DNA of 64,000 nucleotides, taken from NCBI RefSeq assembly GCF_003841485.1, contig NZ_REFY01000003.1, positions 124,001-188,000 on the forward strand. Reading direction: 5' to 3'. A program made the translations under genes and the position numbers. Under the pieces are notes generated by a model. That model saw nothing but the letters and a program-made list of their open reading frames with translations, did no database searches and was not told the DNA's origin. This DNA comes from Natrarchaeobius halalkaliphilus (GTDB taxonomy: Archaea; Halobacteriota; Halobacteria; Halobacteriales; Natrialbaceae). Below are positions 25,477 through 35,823 of the stretch, one piece after another; the stretch's first letter is position 1, and the number at the start of each line of letters is the position of its first letter.

Positions 25477-25977
25477 ATGACTGCTACGCTTTCGCTGTTC
25501 GTCGCCCTGTTCGCGGAGCTGTTCCCGAACGGGATCAGCCACTACGCGATCGGCGGACTGTTCGTCGGCCTCGGGGTCGCCGTGATCTACCTCGGTACGG
25601 GGACCGCCGCCGGCGCGAGTACGTTCCTCGAGTCGACGCTCTCTTACGGATCGAGTCTCTCGCGGTTCCAGCAGTATCGTCCATCGCGCGACTGGCGCAT
25701 CGTCTTCACGGTCGGCATCGTCATCGGAGCCGCCATCTACGCGGTGACGGTCTCACCACAGGACGGCCTCTGGACGACTGACGTCCAGTGGTGGAGGCTG
25801 TTCGTCGGTGGCGTCTTGATCGGGATCGGTACCCGCGTCGGGAAGGGCTGTACGTCGGGTCACGGCGTCTGCGGCGTCGGCTCGGTCTCGAGTGCTTCGT
25901 TCGTCGGCGTCGCGACGTTTCTGTTCATCGCGATCGGAACGGCACAGCTAATCCAGGCCGTGGGGGTGAGCCCGTAA
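25477..25977 (+). CDS. YeeE/YedE family membrane protein, first of a pair
   Basis: A 166-residue protein with four hydrophobic segments. It contains GTRVGKGCTSGHGVCGVGS, the cysteine-bearing motif of YeeE/YedE (TsuA-type) transporters thought to relay thiosulfate or other reduced-sulfur ions. The ATG at 25477 follows a GTG at 25474; either may be used. Its TAA shares one base with the ATG of the next gene, so the two halves are co-translated and probably form one transporter. No rhodanese or persulfide dioxygenase is adjacent. Confidence 0.88.
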   Translation: MTATLSLFVALFAELFPNGISHYAIGGLFVGLGVAVIYLGTGTAAGASTFLESTLSYGSSLSRFQQYRPSRDWRIVFTVGIVIGAAIYAVTVSPQDGLWTTDVQWWRLFVGGVLIGIGTRVGKGCTSGHGVCGVGSVSSASFVGVATFLFIAIGTAQLIQAVGVSP

Positions 25978-26444
25978 TGTCCCCAGAGCACGACCAACAC
26001 CCGCTGTTCCTGCCGCTCGTGTTCGTCGGCGGATTGCTCTTCGGGTTCGGCCTCGGGTTCAGTCACATGGCTCAGCCGGAAGTCGTCCTGAGCTTCCTGC
26101 AGTTTACGGACTTCGGATTGCTGTTCGTGATGTTCGGAGCCGCAATCGTAACCGGAATCACGTTCTTCGGCGTCAAACAGTTCCGGAGTCGCGCTCCCCT
26201 GACGGGTGCGGTCTACGAGCGGCGGCTGAAGAGCCTCGACAAGAACGTCGTCATCGGCGGCGGAATATTCGGAATCGGGTGGGGACTGTCGGGTATCTGC
26301 CCCGGAGCAGCGTATGCCAGCCTCGGAATCGGGAACGTCCCGATCCTCTACGGTATCGCCGGAATGTTCGTCGGCGCTTACATCCAGGGATTCTGGCGCT
26401 CAGCGCGCACCGAGAGAAACACGCCTGCGACGACCGCCGACTGA
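25977..26444 (+). CDS. YeeE/YedE family membrane protein, second of a pair
   Basis: A 155-residue protein with four membrane helices, GFGLGFSHMAQPEVVLSFL and the cysteine motif WGLSGICPGAAYASLG. It complements the preceding gene so that the pair equals one full-length transporter with two Cys motifs. The start overlaps the upstream stop by one base (TAATG). Sulfur-compound uptake is the family role; the actual ion is unknown. Confidence 0.88.
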   Translation: MSPEHDQHPLFLPLVFVGGLLFGFGLGFSHMAQPEVVLSFLQFTDFGLLFVMFGAAIVTGITFFGVKQFRSRAPLTGAVYERRLKSLDKNVVIGGGIFGIGWGLSGICPGAAYASLGIGNVPILYGIAGMFVGAYIQGFWRSARTERNTPATTAD

Positions 26445-26557
26445 GTTTATCACGTCTGTTCGTATCGAAAGACGCGTATCGACTCGTATGAAACCTGTCA
26501 CTGTTCCATATAGAAGGGCCACAACAGTCAATGAGGAGAACCGTGATATGTTGACGT

Positions 26558-26728
26558 ATGACTCAGCGAGTCGTCTGTCCGTACTGCGACGAACCGACGA
26601 GCGTCGACATTAATATGACAGTTATGAGAACTGTCAAATCGGCTGGCTCCCTGAAAGAGGGGTTCGCGAGATCCGCGACGTGTACGGAGTGTGACGAACA
26701 GTTCAGCTGCAAGACGAAGCTGTCCTGA
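26558..26728 (+). CDS. 56-residue zinc-finger mini-protein
   Basis: The frame ATG 26558 to TGA 26728 gives MTQRVVCPYCDEPTSVDIN, later TCTECDEQFSCKTKLS. Two CxxC pairs (CPYC, CTEC) ~32 residues apart suggest a zinc-ribbon knuckle. A TATA-like ATATAG lies ~45 bases upstream. It stands alone between the YeeE pair and endonuclease III. Function unknown. Confidence 0.65.
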   Translation: MTQRVVCPYCDEPTSVDINMTVMRTVKSAGSLKEGFARSATCTECDEQFSCKTKLS

Positions 26729-26790
26729 CGGGACGTCGATTCGATACGAGACCAACACGCCGATAGTTCTCCAGCCCTGCATTTCTCTCG

Positions 26791-27597
26791 ATGAGTGAGG
26801 ATCCGGAGCCGTCGATGAACATCAGCGGCGGGGAGAGCGGCGGCGGTATTGCCACCGAGTTCGATCCGTCGACCGCCGAAACGCGCGCCGAACGCGTTAT
26901 CGACCGATTGGGCGAACTGTACTGGCAGAAGACCTACGGCGGTCAGGACGCGTTCACCTGTCTCGTCCGGACGATTCTGAGTCAGAACACGAGCGACAAG
27001 GCGAGTCAACCCGCTCACGACGACCTGCTCGAGCGATACGGGGGCGGAAACGTCGACCTCGCAGAATCACTCGCGAGCGCGGAACGATCGGAACTCGCGG
27101 AGACGATCAGCTCCGCGGGCCTCTACAACCAGAAATCCGAGGTCATCATCGAAACGGCCGAATGGGTCAGAGAACAGTTCGGCTCCGCTCGCGCGTTCGA
27201 TGCGTTCGTCAAGGACGAAGAGCCGGAGACGGTCCGCGAGACGCTCCTCTCGGTTCGTGGAGTCGGCCCGAAGACCGCCGACTGCGTGTTGCTGTTTGCG
27301 GGCGGGCGCGTCGGTATCTTTCCCGTCGATACCCACGTCCATCGGATCTATCGCCGTCTTGGTATCGCCCCTGCGGACGCGGATCACGAGGGGGTTCGAT
27401 CCGTCCTGGAACGCGAGGTTCCGGCCTCTAAGTGCGGGTTCGGGCACACGGCGACGATCCAGTTCGGCCGCGAATACTGTCGAGCTCGAAAGCCGGCGTG
27501 TCTCGAGGATCCCGACGCCTGCCCGATGGGTGATCTGTGTGATCAGGTCGGCGTCTATCCGGAGACGAACGAGATCGTCGACCCGTCGGACGCGTAG
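26791..27597 (+). CDS. nth: endonuclease III (Nth), Fe-S DNA glycosylase/AP lyase
   Basis: A 268-residue HhH-GPD glycosylase that excises oxidised pyrimidines. The helix-hairpin-helix LLSVRGVGPKTADCVLL carries the catalytic Lys, and FPVDTHVHRIYRRLG carries the catalytic Asp. The Fe-S cluster cysteines are in YCRARKPAC and CPMGDLC, spaced x6, x6, x5 rather than the bacterial x6, x2, x5. The first ~35 residues are an acidic extension before the conserved ERVIDRLGELY. No operon partner. Confidence 0.93.
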   Translation: MSEDPEPSMNISGGESGGGIATEFDPSTAETRAERVIDRLGELYWQKTYGGQDAFTCLVRTILSQNTSDKASQPAHDDLLERYGGGNVDLAESLASAERSELAETISSAGLYNQKSEVIIETAEWVREQFGSARAFDAFVKDEEPETVRETLLSVRGVGPKTADCVLLFAGGRVGIFPVDTHVHRIYRRLGIAPADADHEGVRSVLEREVPASKCGFGHTATIQFGREYCRARKPACLEDPDACPMGDLCDQVGVYPETNEIVDPSDA

Positions 27598-27661
27598 GTG
27601 CGGTTATCGTCCGAACGAGCTGTCTGTCAACCAATCGAAAACGTCGTATCGGAAGAAAGTC

Positions 27662-29596
27662 CTACAGGAATCGGAACGTCTCGAGGTTCTTCGGCGCGAA
27701 CGTACGCATGTTGTACTCGTGATAGAGTGCCGAAGAAAGGTCCTGAGTCGATCGCTCGTCGCCGTGAACGCAGAGGACCTTTTCGGGTCGCGGGTTCATC
27801 GTTTTGACGAAGTTCTCGAGGCCCGCGCGGTCTGCGTGGCCGGAGAAGCCGTCGACAGTTTGGACGTCCATGTTCAACGAAAGGGTTCCGCGACTGTTGT
27901 CGTCGTTTCTCGCACCGACAGCGCTGGTCGGGATCTCGTCCCAGCCGTTCTGAATGCGTCGGCCGAGGGTTCCCTGTGCCTGGTAGCCGACGAAGACGAG
28001 CGTCGAGTCCGGGTCGGGACCGATGTGGCCGAGCCAGGACATGATGGGACCGCCGGTAACCATCCCGGACGTCGAGAGGATGATACACGGACCTCCGTCT
28101 GCGACCTCCTGACGTTCTTCTTCGCCGGCATCGATGTGATTGAACTCCTCCGCGAGGAAGGGGTTCTCGTCGTCGTGGAAGATCCGATCGCGAAGGTCGT
28201 CGCGGAGGTACTCGGGATAGGTGGTGTGAATCGCTGTCGCTTCCCAGATCATTCCGTCGAGGTGAACGGGCATCGATGGGATGTCTCCGCTGCGCATCGC
28301 CTCCTCGATAACAAGCATGATCTCCTGGGATCGACCGACTGCGAACGCCGGAATGACGACTTTCCCACCCTTGTCGTAGGTTTTCTGGACGACCTCTTTC
28401 AGTTTCGTCTCGGAGTCCTGTTGGTCCGTCTGATAGTCGTTTCGACCGCCGTAGGTCGACTCGAGAACGAGCGTCTCGACGCGGGGAAAGTCGTTGACAG
28501 CGCCGTTGAACAGGCGAGTATCCGTGTAGTGAATGTCGCCCGAGAACGCGACGTTGTAGAGGCCGTCTCCGATGTGGAAGTGACTCACTGCGGAGCCGAG
28601 AATGTGGCCCGCGTTGTGGAACGTGAGCTTGATGTCGGGTGCGATGTCCGTGACGTCGCCGTACTCGAGTGGAATGCAGTGTTTGATCGCCTCGCGGACC
28701 TGTTCAGACTCGTAGGGTGGCGTACGCCCTTCCTTGGCCGCAACGTCGAGGTAGTCGAGCGTGAGCAGGCCCATCAGGTCCCGCGTCGGCTCGGTACAGT
28801 AAATCGGCCCGTCGTAGCCGTACTTGAACAGAAGGGGAATAAGTGCGGAGTGGTCGAGGTGGGCGTGAGTGAGGACGACCGCGTCGATCGTCTGCGGTCC
28901 TGCTCCGAGCGCCTCTGGCGCGTGGAGGTACGGCACCTCGCCCTCGGCACCGGGTTTATCACCACAGTCGACGAGGATCCGCGTTTCTGCCGTCGAGAGG
29001 ATGAACGAGGCACGACCGACCTCTCGACAGCAACCGAGCGTGCTGATACGGACGTACTCGTCGTCGGACATCTCCTCGCGGTGGATCTGTCGGCCGACTC
29101 GTTCGAGGATGTCCCGTCGTTCGTCGCGTTCTTGTTTGAGGAAACTCCGAACGTTCGAAACCGTCGACGATTCGATCGGTGGCGTGCGAACGACCTCCGG
29201 CGTCCAGCCGACGTTTTTCGTAATATCGCGGAGGGTCGAGCCGTGACGGCCGATGACCATTCCCGGTTTCTCGGCCTCGATAACGACCTCGCCAGTGTCG
29301 ATGTGGAAATCCAGATCCGTGACCCCCGCTTCTTCGGGGATTACGTTCATAACCTGCTCTCGAGCCTCTTCGGGCCGAGAGAGAACGCTCGGATCGGGTC
29401 GGACGGTGATCCGCTTTCGGAGCTTGCTCGCGAGCTTCCGGACGAGATCACCCTGCCGGGCGAACTTCTTCGGGTCGCGCGTATAGAGGACCAGCTCCGG
29501 TCCTTCGTACTTCACCGAGGAGACCGAGATATCGCTCGGTAGCTCGCTCGTGATCTCTGCTTGCAAATCGTCGAGTTGCTGCTCTACAGTGCTCAT
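27662..29596 (-). CDS. fttA: transcription termination factor FttA/aCPSF1 (KH plus beta-CASP ribonuclease)
   Basis: A 644-residue homologue of eukaryotic CPSF73. Two N-terminal KH-type regions (~1-145, containing the GxxG-like VIGRHGSTLRDITKN) precede a metallo-beta-lactamase domain with LTHAHLDHSALIPLL, further His motifs (FHNAGHILGSAVSHF) and a beta-CASP domain, ending FLD-free at LETFRFL. In archaea this enzyme cleaves nascent RNA and terminates transcription. ATG 29596 gives the conserved MSTVEQQLDDLQAEI start; the longer frame is not acidic. Single gene, convergent with nth. Confidence 0.95.
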   Translation of the reverse strand: MSTVEQQLDDLQAEITSELPSDISVSSVKYEGPELVLYTRDPKKFARQGDLVRKLASKLRKRITVRPDPSVLSRPEEAREQVMNVIPEEAGVTDLDFHIDTGEVVIEAEKPGMVIGRHGSTLRDITKNVGWTPEVVRTPPIESSTVSNVRSFLKQERDERRDILERVGRQIHREEMSDDEYVRISTLGCCREVGRASFILSTAETRILVDCGDKPGAEGEVPYLHAPEALGAGPQTIDAVVLTHAHLDHSALIPLLFKYGYDGPIYCTEPTRDLMGLLTLDYLDVAAKEGRTPPYESEQVREAIKHCIPLEYGDVTDIAPDIKLTFHNAGHILGSAVSHFHIGDGLYNVAFSGDIHYTDTRLFNGAVNDFPRVETLVLESTYGGRNDYQTDQQDSETKLKEVVQKTYDKGGKVVIPAFAVGRSQEIMLVIEEAMRSGDIPSMPVHLDGMIWEATAIHTTYPEYLRDDLRDRIFHDDENPFLAEEFNHIDAGEEERQEVADGGPCIILSTSGMVTGGPIMSWLGHIGPDPDSTLVFVGYQAQGTLGRRIQNGWDEIPTSAVGARNDDNSRGTLSLNMDVQTVDGFSGHADRAGLENFVKTMNPRPEKVLCVHGDERSTQDLSSALYHEYNMRTFAPKNLETFRFL

Positions 29597-29887
29597 AATC
29601 GCCAGATGTGGCTTGCGCGAACTCGCCGCCAGGGGTCGAGTTCGTCGAGATGGTGGGGAAACTGAGAGCGCCACGACCGTCCCCGACGGGACGGCGCAGC
29701 ACGTCTCCTGTTCCGAATCATCCTGTGTAACTCCGTATCGTGACGAACACGTCCCCAGGTCGGTTATCCTGGTTTGTGCGGGAAGATTCCAGGGAGAACC
29801 CGCTTACCTGACGCTATTCCCTGCGTGGTATAAAAGCCTTCGCAAAAGCAAGGACGCTCGGGCCCGAACTCGAGTCGAGAGAGACCG

Positions 29888-30385
29888 ATGAACGTCACAC
29901 GAGAGCGCGTTGGCACCGAACGTGAGTGGATCAAAAACCGATCGAACACCGTCGTTCCCGTCATCAACGACGTCCGTGACGATCTAGGGGAGATATTCGA
30001 CACCGACGTCGATCCGGTAACCGAGACGCAGTACGTCGACGAAGTCGATACGGTGTTCGCCGATGGGGATCTGGCGGTCAACGTCGCCGCGCTGGTCGCC
30101 ATCCTCCGTGAACTCGACGTGACGGGAGATCATCCCGGATTCGTCGTCGACGAACTCCTGGGTCGCGAACTCGCGGCGACGATCGCCGGAACCCAACCGT
30201 TGCGGACGTTGGGTGAGGCGACGTTTCATTACGCGGACCTCCACGTTCACGGCGACGACGACGAAAACGCGGGCGTCGACGATCTCGAGGCAGCGCTCGC
30301 AGCAGGATTTCAAGAGCGAATACCGGGATGGAGCTGGACCGAACGCGAGAGCCCCTTCGCCCTCGAATCCACGGAACGTCCGTAA
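29888..30385 (+). CDS. conserved haloarchaeal protein, function unknown
   Basis: A 165-residue acidic protein starting MNVTRERVGTEREWIKN. It has a helix-rich middle (INDVRDDLGEIFDTDVDPVT; ALVAILRELDVTGDHPGF) and a DLHVHGDDDENAG stretch. No catalytic motif is recognised. It is divergent from fttA with ~290 bases between starts. The translation bias is clearly coding (strongly acidic). Confidence 0.6.
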   Translation: MNVTRERVGTEREWIKNRSNTVVPVINDVRDDLGEIFDTDVDPVTETQYVDEVDTVFADGDLAVNVAALVAILRELDVTGDHPGFVVDELLGRELAATIAGTQPLRTLGEATFHYADLHVHGDDDENAGVDDLEAALAAGFQERIPGWSWTERESPFALESTERP

Positions 30386-30527
30386 CACCGGTCGTCGGAG
30401 CATCCATCCGATTATCGGAGAATCCGTCTCTCGAGCGAGACCCTCGTTTTCCGGTCCGGTTCAGCCGTCAGACGGTTCGACGTCTGATGAACCCCGCTCA
30501 GTTCTCGCCCGCCACACCGTCGTCAGA

Positions 30528-31052
30528 TTACTCGTCTTCCTCCGATCCGTCCTGTCCCTCGATCTCCTCTCCGTCCGGCACTTCCTCGGGTTGTTGTTCC
30601 TGTTGTTGCTCCCGTTGCTGGATGATTTGATCGTAGAGATCGGTTCCAGCCAGTACGGAGATTTCTCCCGTTCGGAGTGCATCGACAAGCACGTCGGCAG
30701 AGCCGTCGACGCGATAGACGCCACCCTCTTGTTCTTCCTCTTCGATACTGAGATCAGCTTCGGCTTCCGAGTCCACGCGACCCTCGAAGTCGTCTATCGC
30801 GTCCTCGAAGAGTTCCTGTTGTCGTTGAATCGCCTCTTCCTCCGAGAGTTCCCCCGCCATCGCTCGTTGTTGGAGTTCCTGAAGATCGCTCGCGTCCGGT
30901 TCAGCGAGCGCGGTGAGGTGGCCGTCCTCTTCGGCCCCGTCGCCGTTCTCGCCGTCGATGGCGCTGAGATCCGAACAGCCAGCGATCGAAGCCGCGATAC
31001 CCGTGCCGGTAAGCTGAAGAACCCGTCGACGGGTTCGGAGGTTCGTCATCAT
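30528..31052 (-). CDS. Tat-type lipoprotein, function unknown
   Basis: A 174-residue exported protein. Arg-rich LRTRRRVLQLTGTGIAASIAGC ends in a lipobox Cys, then an acidic, helix-rich body with Gln/Glu runs (LQELQQRAMAGELSEEEA; QQREQQQEQQPEE) that looks like a coiled coil or disordered stalk. Two ATG codons (31052, 31049) are adjacent. It is divergent from nucS with a shared 107-base promoter region. No known domain. Confidence 0.7.
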   Translation of the reverse strand: MMTNLRTRRRVLQLTGTGIAASIAGCSDLSAIDGENGDGAEEDGHLTALAEPDASDLQELQQRAMAGELSEEEAIQRQQELFEDAIDDFEGRVDSEAEADLSIEEEEQEGGVYRVDGSADVLVDALRTGEISVLAGTDLYDQIIQQREQQQEQQPEEVPDGEEIEGQDGSEEDE

Positions 31053-31129
31053 TCACTAGCTCGCGGGTTCGACCGACCGTAAGGCTTTATCTACGACTCG
31101 GCTTCACACGTTCGAGCGTGTCGTATTCC

Positions 31130-31136
31130 TTTTATC
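31130..31136 (+). promoter_or_regulatory. TATA box of nucS
   Basis: TTTTATC lies ~26 bases upstream of the GTG at 31160, which places the transcription start at the start codon, so nucS is probably leaderless. Confidence 0.6.
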
Positions 31137-31159
31137 CAACCGACGGCTAGCGGTCCCCA

Positions 31160-31915
31160 GTGACCACGACGGAAAACGCGGCTATCCACACCATAGAGCA
31201 GCCGTCGATCGCGGCCGGCCACGACCTGATCGAAAGCGGGCTCGAGCGAGACGCGCTCGTGACGGTGTTCGGACGATGCACGGTCGACTACGACGGGCGG
31301 GCCTCGAGTCAACTCGACGCCGGCGACCGCCACGTGATGCTCAAACCCGACGGGACGACGCTGGTTCACACCGACGAGGGACAACAGCCGGTCAACTGGC
31401 AGCCGCCCGGCTGCGAACACGCCGTTCGGCGCGTGGCCGCGGACGACGGTACCGAGGAACTCGTTCTCGAGACCAATCGATCGACGCCGGCGGAACGGCT
31501 TCTCGTTCGATTTTCGACCGTGCGACAGATATCTGCGTTCTCGGGAACCGACGAGAGCGATCTCACGCTGTCGGGAACCGAAGAGGATCTCCGGACGCGC
31601 ATCCTCGACGAGCCGGAGCTGCTCGGGACGGGCTTTACACCGCTTGCGACCGAACGGGAGACGCCGGCCGGAGCGATCGACATCTACGGCGAGGATTCTT
31701 CGGGACGGGCCGTCGTCGTCGAACTCAAACGCCGCCGAGTGGGTCCGGACGCGGTGAGTCAGCTTCGCCGCTACGTTGATTCGCTGGGCCGAGACCTCCA
31801 CGCCGACGCGTCGATCCGCGGAATTCTCGTCGCACCGTCCGTGACGGATCGCGCCGACCGACTGCTGGCCGAGCACGGACTCGAGTTCGTCTCGCTCGAG
31901 CCGATAGCGGAGTGA
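31160..31915 (+). CDS. nucS: endonuclease NucS (EndoMS), mismatch-specific
   Basis: A 251-residue protein with the two NucS domains: an N-terminal beta half-barrel (~25-110) and a C-terminal RecB-like nuclease domain. Catalytic residues are in GAIDIYGED and VVVELKRRRVGPDA. NucS cleaves both strands at mismatches and is an alternative to MutS-MutL. The GTG start at 31160 lies exactly downstream of a TATA box. Convergent with mutS, 160 bases away. Role in mismatch correction is established for homologues in archaea and actinobacteria. Confidence 0.95.
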   Translation: MTTTENAAIHTIEQPSIAAGHDLIESGLERDALVTVFGRCTVDYDGRASSQLDAGDRHVMLKPDGTTLVHTDEGQQPVNWQPPGCEHAVRRVAADDGTEELVLETNRSTPAERLLVRFSTVRQISAFSGTDESDLTLSGTEEDLRTRILDEPELLGTGFTPLATERETPAGAIDIYGEDSSGRAVVVELKRRRVGPDAVSQLRRYVDSLGRDLHADASIRGILVAPSVTDRADRLLAEHGLEFVSLEPIAE

Positions 31916-32074
31916 GAAAGACACGGGACCGTCCAAAAACACGGCTGTCGGCCAAAGCCACAGTCACTGTCCGGAACAACAGTTGAACGATACGGAAAAC
32001 GTCCGTCCGATAGTACTCGTTCGTTCGCCAGTACCTGAACGCTCGAGACACTCGTCGGTTCGGTATACGGTTTT

Positions 32075-34912
32075 CTACTCCTCGAGCAGTCGCTTTAGTC
32101 GATCGAGTTCCGTCAGCGCTTCGACGGGGGTGAGGTGGGCGAGATCGAGCGACCGGAGTTCGGCGGCGACGTCGACGGGGACGTCCCCGCCATCCGCGGT
32201 TGCGGTCGCCGTCGAACCGTCCGGTACTCGCCTATCGACCGCCCGCTCGTCTCCGAGCGTTCCCTCCGCCTCGAGTTCGTCGCCGTCGGTCTCGGCGGCC
32301 AGCTCTCGAGCGCGGTCGACGACGTCCCCGGGAACGCCAGCCGCTGTCGCGACCTCGACGCCGTAGGACCCCGTCGCCGCACCGGGAGCGACTTCGTGGC
32401 GGAAGACGACGTCGCCGTCGTCCTGACCGACCTCGAAGTGGAGTGTGAACGCGGCCTCGAGATCGTCCGCGAGTTCGGTTAGAGCGTGGTGATGGGTCGC
32501 AAATAGGGTCGTCGCGCCGACCACGTCGTGGACGTGTTCGGTGATCGCTCGCGCGAGTGCGAGGCCGTCCGCGGTCGACGTTCCCCGGCCGACCTCGTCG
32601 AGCAAAACGAGCGAGCGGTCGTCGGCCTCGCGGAGGATCGTCGCCAGTTCGTCCATCTCGACCATGAACGTTGAACGTCCGCCCGCGATGTCGTCGCTCG
32701 CGCCGACGCGCGTGAAGATCTGCTCGACCGGAGTGAGTCGGGCTGAGTTCGCGGGGACGAAGCTCCCGACCTGTGCCAGCAGTACGATCTGGGCGATCTG
32801 TCGCATGTACGTCGACTTCCCCGACATATTCGGCCCAGTTATCACCGCCAACCGCTGATCTCTGGACAGGTGTACGTCGTTTGGAACGAACGACTCCTGG
32901 GTCCGCTCGACGACCGGATGGCGACCGCCCTCGATCTCGATCTCGAGACCGGGTTCCCCTTCGCCGCCGCCGTCCATCCCGCCGGTGCACCCGTCGATCT
33001 CGGGTCGACAGTAGTCGTACTGAGCGGCGACCGTCGAAAGCGAGACCAGCGCGTCGAGGGTCGCAACTGCCTCCGCGAGTCGCTGAACCCGCTCGACTTC
33101 GGTTGCGATCTCGCGACGAACCGCACAGAAGATATCGTACTCGCGCTCGTCCGCTCGCTCCTCGGCGCTGACGATCCGATCCTCGCGATCTTTGAGTTCC
33201 GGCGTGACGAACCGTTCTGCGTTCTTTAGCGTCTGACGGCGCTCGTAGTTCTCCGGGACCGATTCGAGGTTCGGATTCGTCACCTCGAGATAGTAGCCGT
33301 GGACCGAGTTGTAGTCGACCTTGAGCGAGTCGATGCCGGTCCGCTCTCGCTCTCGCTCCTGTAGGTCGTCGATCCATTGCTTCCCGTCGCGTGCGCTCGA
33401 ACGCAGATCGTCGAGCCGCCCGTCGTAGTCCTTCGCGATGATTCCACCCTCCGTGATCTCGATCGGCGGATCGTCGACGATGGCGTCGTCGACGAGCGTC
33501 CGGACGTCCGAGAGAGGGTCGAGCTGGTCGAAAAGTCGCTCGAGTCGCTCGCACTCACAGTCGTCGAGGTGCTCGCGAAGTGTCGGAATCACCGCGAGAG
33601 TGTCGCGAAGGGATCGGAGATCCCGAGCGTTCGCGCGTTCTCGCGAGATCCGCCCGATGAGGCGCTCGAGGTCGTAGACGTCTCGAAGGAGGTCGTGTAC
33701 GGACTCGCGGGTCTGGACGTCACCGGTCAGCTCCTCCACGGCGTCGAGTCGCGACTCGATTCGATCGGGATCGAGCAGCGGCCGTCGAAGCCAGTCTCGA
33801 AGTTTCCGACCGCCGAGGGCGCTTGCAGTCTCGTCTACGACGCCGGCGAGCGTCGCGTCCTCGTGACCGCGGACGGCCCGCGGCTCGAACAGCTCGAGGC
33901 TTCGCAGTGCAACGGCGTCGAGCAGCAGGTACTCGCGGGGATCGTATCGGGTGAGGTGGGTGAGATACTCGAGGCGGGTTCGCTGTGGATCGTCGACCGC
34001 AGCGAACCCCTCCCGGTCGTCGTCAGCGGTTTCGCGTTCGGTTTCCCCCCGTTCGCCCTCGTGTTCGCCGCCGCGAACGTACTCTGCGTACGCCAGCAAG
34101 GCACCGCAGGCTCGTATCTCGGCGTCAGCAGCGAGCAGCGCATCGGGGTCTCCGAAGTACGACGACAGCAGGTCCGTCCCGCGAGCGAGTTCGAACGCGT
34201 CGGGATCGAACGGCGTCACCATACAGTCGTCGGGAAGGACGTCCTCGGATGCGAACGGACCGACGACGGCCTCCGCGGGATCGAACCGGCTGATCTCGTC
34301 AGCGATCGTCTCGCTCGAGTTCGAACTCGTCGCGAGGAAATCGCCGGTCGAGACGTCGAGGAGAGCGAGTGCGAGTGTCTCAGCCACGTCTTCGCCGTCC
34401 GCGGCATTCGCGCTGGTCGTCGCGTTTTCCCGATCTTGGGCGCCTTCACCTCCCGATCGAGCCCCGCCGCCATCGCCGCGTGCGACCGCGGCGACGAAGT
34501 TGTTGTCGTCGCTCGCGAGCAGTTCGTCCTCGGTAAGCGTCCCCGGCGTGATGACGCGAGTCACCGCTCGTTCGACGACGCCGGGCGACTCGCCTGGCTC
34601 TTCGACCTGATCGGCAACGGCCACGCGATAGCCCGCCTCGAGAAGCGTTTCGATGTACGATTCGGCGTTGTCGATGGGAATGCCGGACATCGGATACTCT
34701 CCCGTGCTGTCCTCGCGACTGGTGAGTGCGATCTCGAGTAGCCGCGCCGTCCATTCGGCGCCACCACAGAAGGTCTCATAGAAGTCCCCGACCTGAAAGA
34801 GGACGAGCGCGTCGTCGTAGCGCGCACAGAGATCGTGGTATTGACGCATCATGGGCGTCAGCTCGTCGCGTTTCTCGGCCATCTCTTCGGGAGGGCCAAG
34901 CGCCGGATCCAT
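32075..34912 (-). CDS. mutS: DNA mismatch repair protein MutS (MutS1 type)
   Basis: A 945-residue MutS. The mismatch-recognition motif is present in [11 protein letters not shown] (Phe-Tyr-Glu), followed by connector, lever and clamp domains and the ATPase with Walker [16 protein letters not shown] and Walker [18 protein letters not shown] long acidic insert (~150-175) and a C-terminal tail of the clamp-interaction type ([18 protein letters not shown]) are seen. The FYE motif marks a genuine repair MutS rather than MutS2. mutL is not in the window. Convergent with nucS. Confidence 0.97.
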   Translation of the reverse strand: MDPALGPPEEMAEKRDELTPMMRQYHDLCARYDDALVLFQVGDFYETFCGGAEWTARLLEIALTSREDSTGEYPMSGIPIDNAESYIETLLEAGYRVAVADQVEEPGESPGVVERAVTRVITPGTLTEDELLASDDNNFVAAVARGDGGGARSGGEGAQDRENATTSANAADGEDVAETLALALLDVSTGDFLATSSNSSETIADEISRFDPAEAVVGPFASEDVLPDDCMVTPFDPDAFELARGTDLLSSYFGDPDALLAADAEIRACGALLAYAEYVRGGEHEGERGETERETADDDREGFAAVDDPQRTRLEYLTHLTRYDPREYLLLDAVALRSLELFEPRAVRGHEDATLAGVVDETASALGGRKLRDWLRRPLLDPDRIESRLDAVEELTGDVQTRESVHDLLRDVYDLERLIGRISRERANARDLRSLRDTLAVIPTLREHLDDCECERLERLFDQLDPLSDVRTLVDDAIVDDPPIEITEGGIIAKDYDGRLDDLRSSARDGKQWIDDLQERERERTGIDSLKVDYNSVHGYYLEVTNPNLESVPENYERRQTLKNAERFVTPELKDREDRIVSAEERADEREYDIFCAVRREIATEVERVQRLAEAVATLDALVSLSTVAAQYDYCRPEIDGCTGGMDGGGEGEPGLEIEIEGGRHPVVERTQESFVPNDVHLSRDQRLAVITGPNMSGKSTYMRQIAQIVLLAQVGSFVPANSARLTPVEQIFTRVGASDDIAGGRSTFMVEMDELATILREADDRSLVLLDEVGRGTSTADGLALARAITEHVHDVVGATTLFATHHHALTELADDLEAAFTLHFEVGQDDGDVVFRHEVAPGAATGSYGVEVATAAGVPGDVVDRARELAAETDGDELEAEGTLGDERAVDRRVPDGSTATATADGGDVPVDVAAELRSLDLAHLTPVEALTELDRLKRLLEE

Positions 34913-35043
34913 ACTCGAAGTCCGCCACCGGACGCGGAAATAGCTTGCTGGTCGTGAACCGACCGCCGATTGCGACGTCGGACGTAGGTGCCCCGAGGAC
35001 GATCGATCAGCACAGCTTCGGAGGTGTTCTGTTGGATCGGTAG

Positions 35044-35595
35044 CTACTCCTCGAGCGGCGTCCCGGAGGTCCGGTCACGAAGGTCGACGCCGATGGCGAA
35101 GACGATTCCGAGAACAGTGCCGAACAGGACGTGACCGATCAGGCTCTCGATGGCTATCCCCGGAAAGTCGCCGGCCGCCTGAGTTCCGATCGTTTCGAGC
35201 CAGACTGGGAGAACGATCAGCGGAAGGATCGCCCAGATCGCTAGCCCGAAGACGAAGCCAGCGGCGATAACGCGGAGTGTCACGCCGGTTCGTGAGAGCA
35301 CTTCCGTTTCGGGAGTCGTCTTCAACACGCCAAGGACGGGATCTCTGCTGACGACGTATCCGAAGACGAGACCGAGGACGGCTCCATGTGCGAGATGGAT
35401 TCCCCAGCCGACGACCCCGACGGCCTCGAGACCGTAGATAGCGGGGATCGCTCCCGACAGAATTTCGGGATCGACCAGCCACATGATGAGGCCGAAGGCG
35501 GCCGCTCCGATCACACCGCCGACGATCCCGCCGATTGACCATCCCCAGCTACTGCTGATGCCGAACGCGGACACGGTATCGGACTCGGTGCTCAT
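35044..35595 (-). CDS. conserved membrane protein, four helices
   Basis: A 183-residue protein with hydrophobic helices at ~20-42 ([19 protein letters not shown]), 65-90, 110-135 and 150-175, small loops and acidic ends. The glycine-rich helices and a conserved [10 protein letters not shown] end are typical of small haloarchaeal membrane proteins of unknown role. ATG 35595 is chosen because the extension further upstream is not coherent. It lies 130 bases upstream of mutS on the same strand but is probably a separate unit. Confidence 0.6.
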   Translation of the reverse strand: MSTESDTVSAFGISSSWGWSIGGIVGGVIGAAAFGLIMWLVDPEILSGAIPAIYGLEAVGVVGWGIHLAHGAVLGLVFGYVVSRDPVLGVLKTTPETEVLSRTGVTLRVIAAGFVFGLAIWAILPLIVLPVWLETIGTQAAGDFPGIAIESLIGHVLFGTVLGIVFAIGVDLRDRTSGTPLEE

Positions 35596-35795
35596 GGCGA
35601 GGCAGTCTACCACAAGTGGTGGTAAAAGCGTTTGTCCGTCACGAGCGACGACCCCTTCTGACGATCCCTTATCCGGGTTTCGATAGTAGCCACTGCACAT
35701 CAATACATCTCTGTAGGACTGCAGGGCCAGACGGACGTCTCGAGGGTGAATACGATGTGTCGGAGGTGACCGACGGTGGTCCGTCTAGGTTGGAA

Positions 35796-35802
35796 TTATA
35801 TG
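35796..35802 (+). promoter_or_regulatory. TATA box of the GNAT gene
   Basis: ATTATAT is centred ~25 bases upstream of the GTG at 35824, so the mRNA is probably leaderless and GTG is the start. Confidence 0.55.
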
Positions 35803-35823
35803 GATGAGACTCGATAAGATACC

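Noticed and set aside
27200-29542. 780-codon plus-strand frame opposite fttA
   Set aside because: It is the antisense of the well-supported fttA gene and starts inside nth; no domain is recognised.
33377-34741. 454-codon plus-strand frame opposite mutS
   Set aside because: Antisense shadow of mutS caused by high GC; Arg/Val-rich, no motif.
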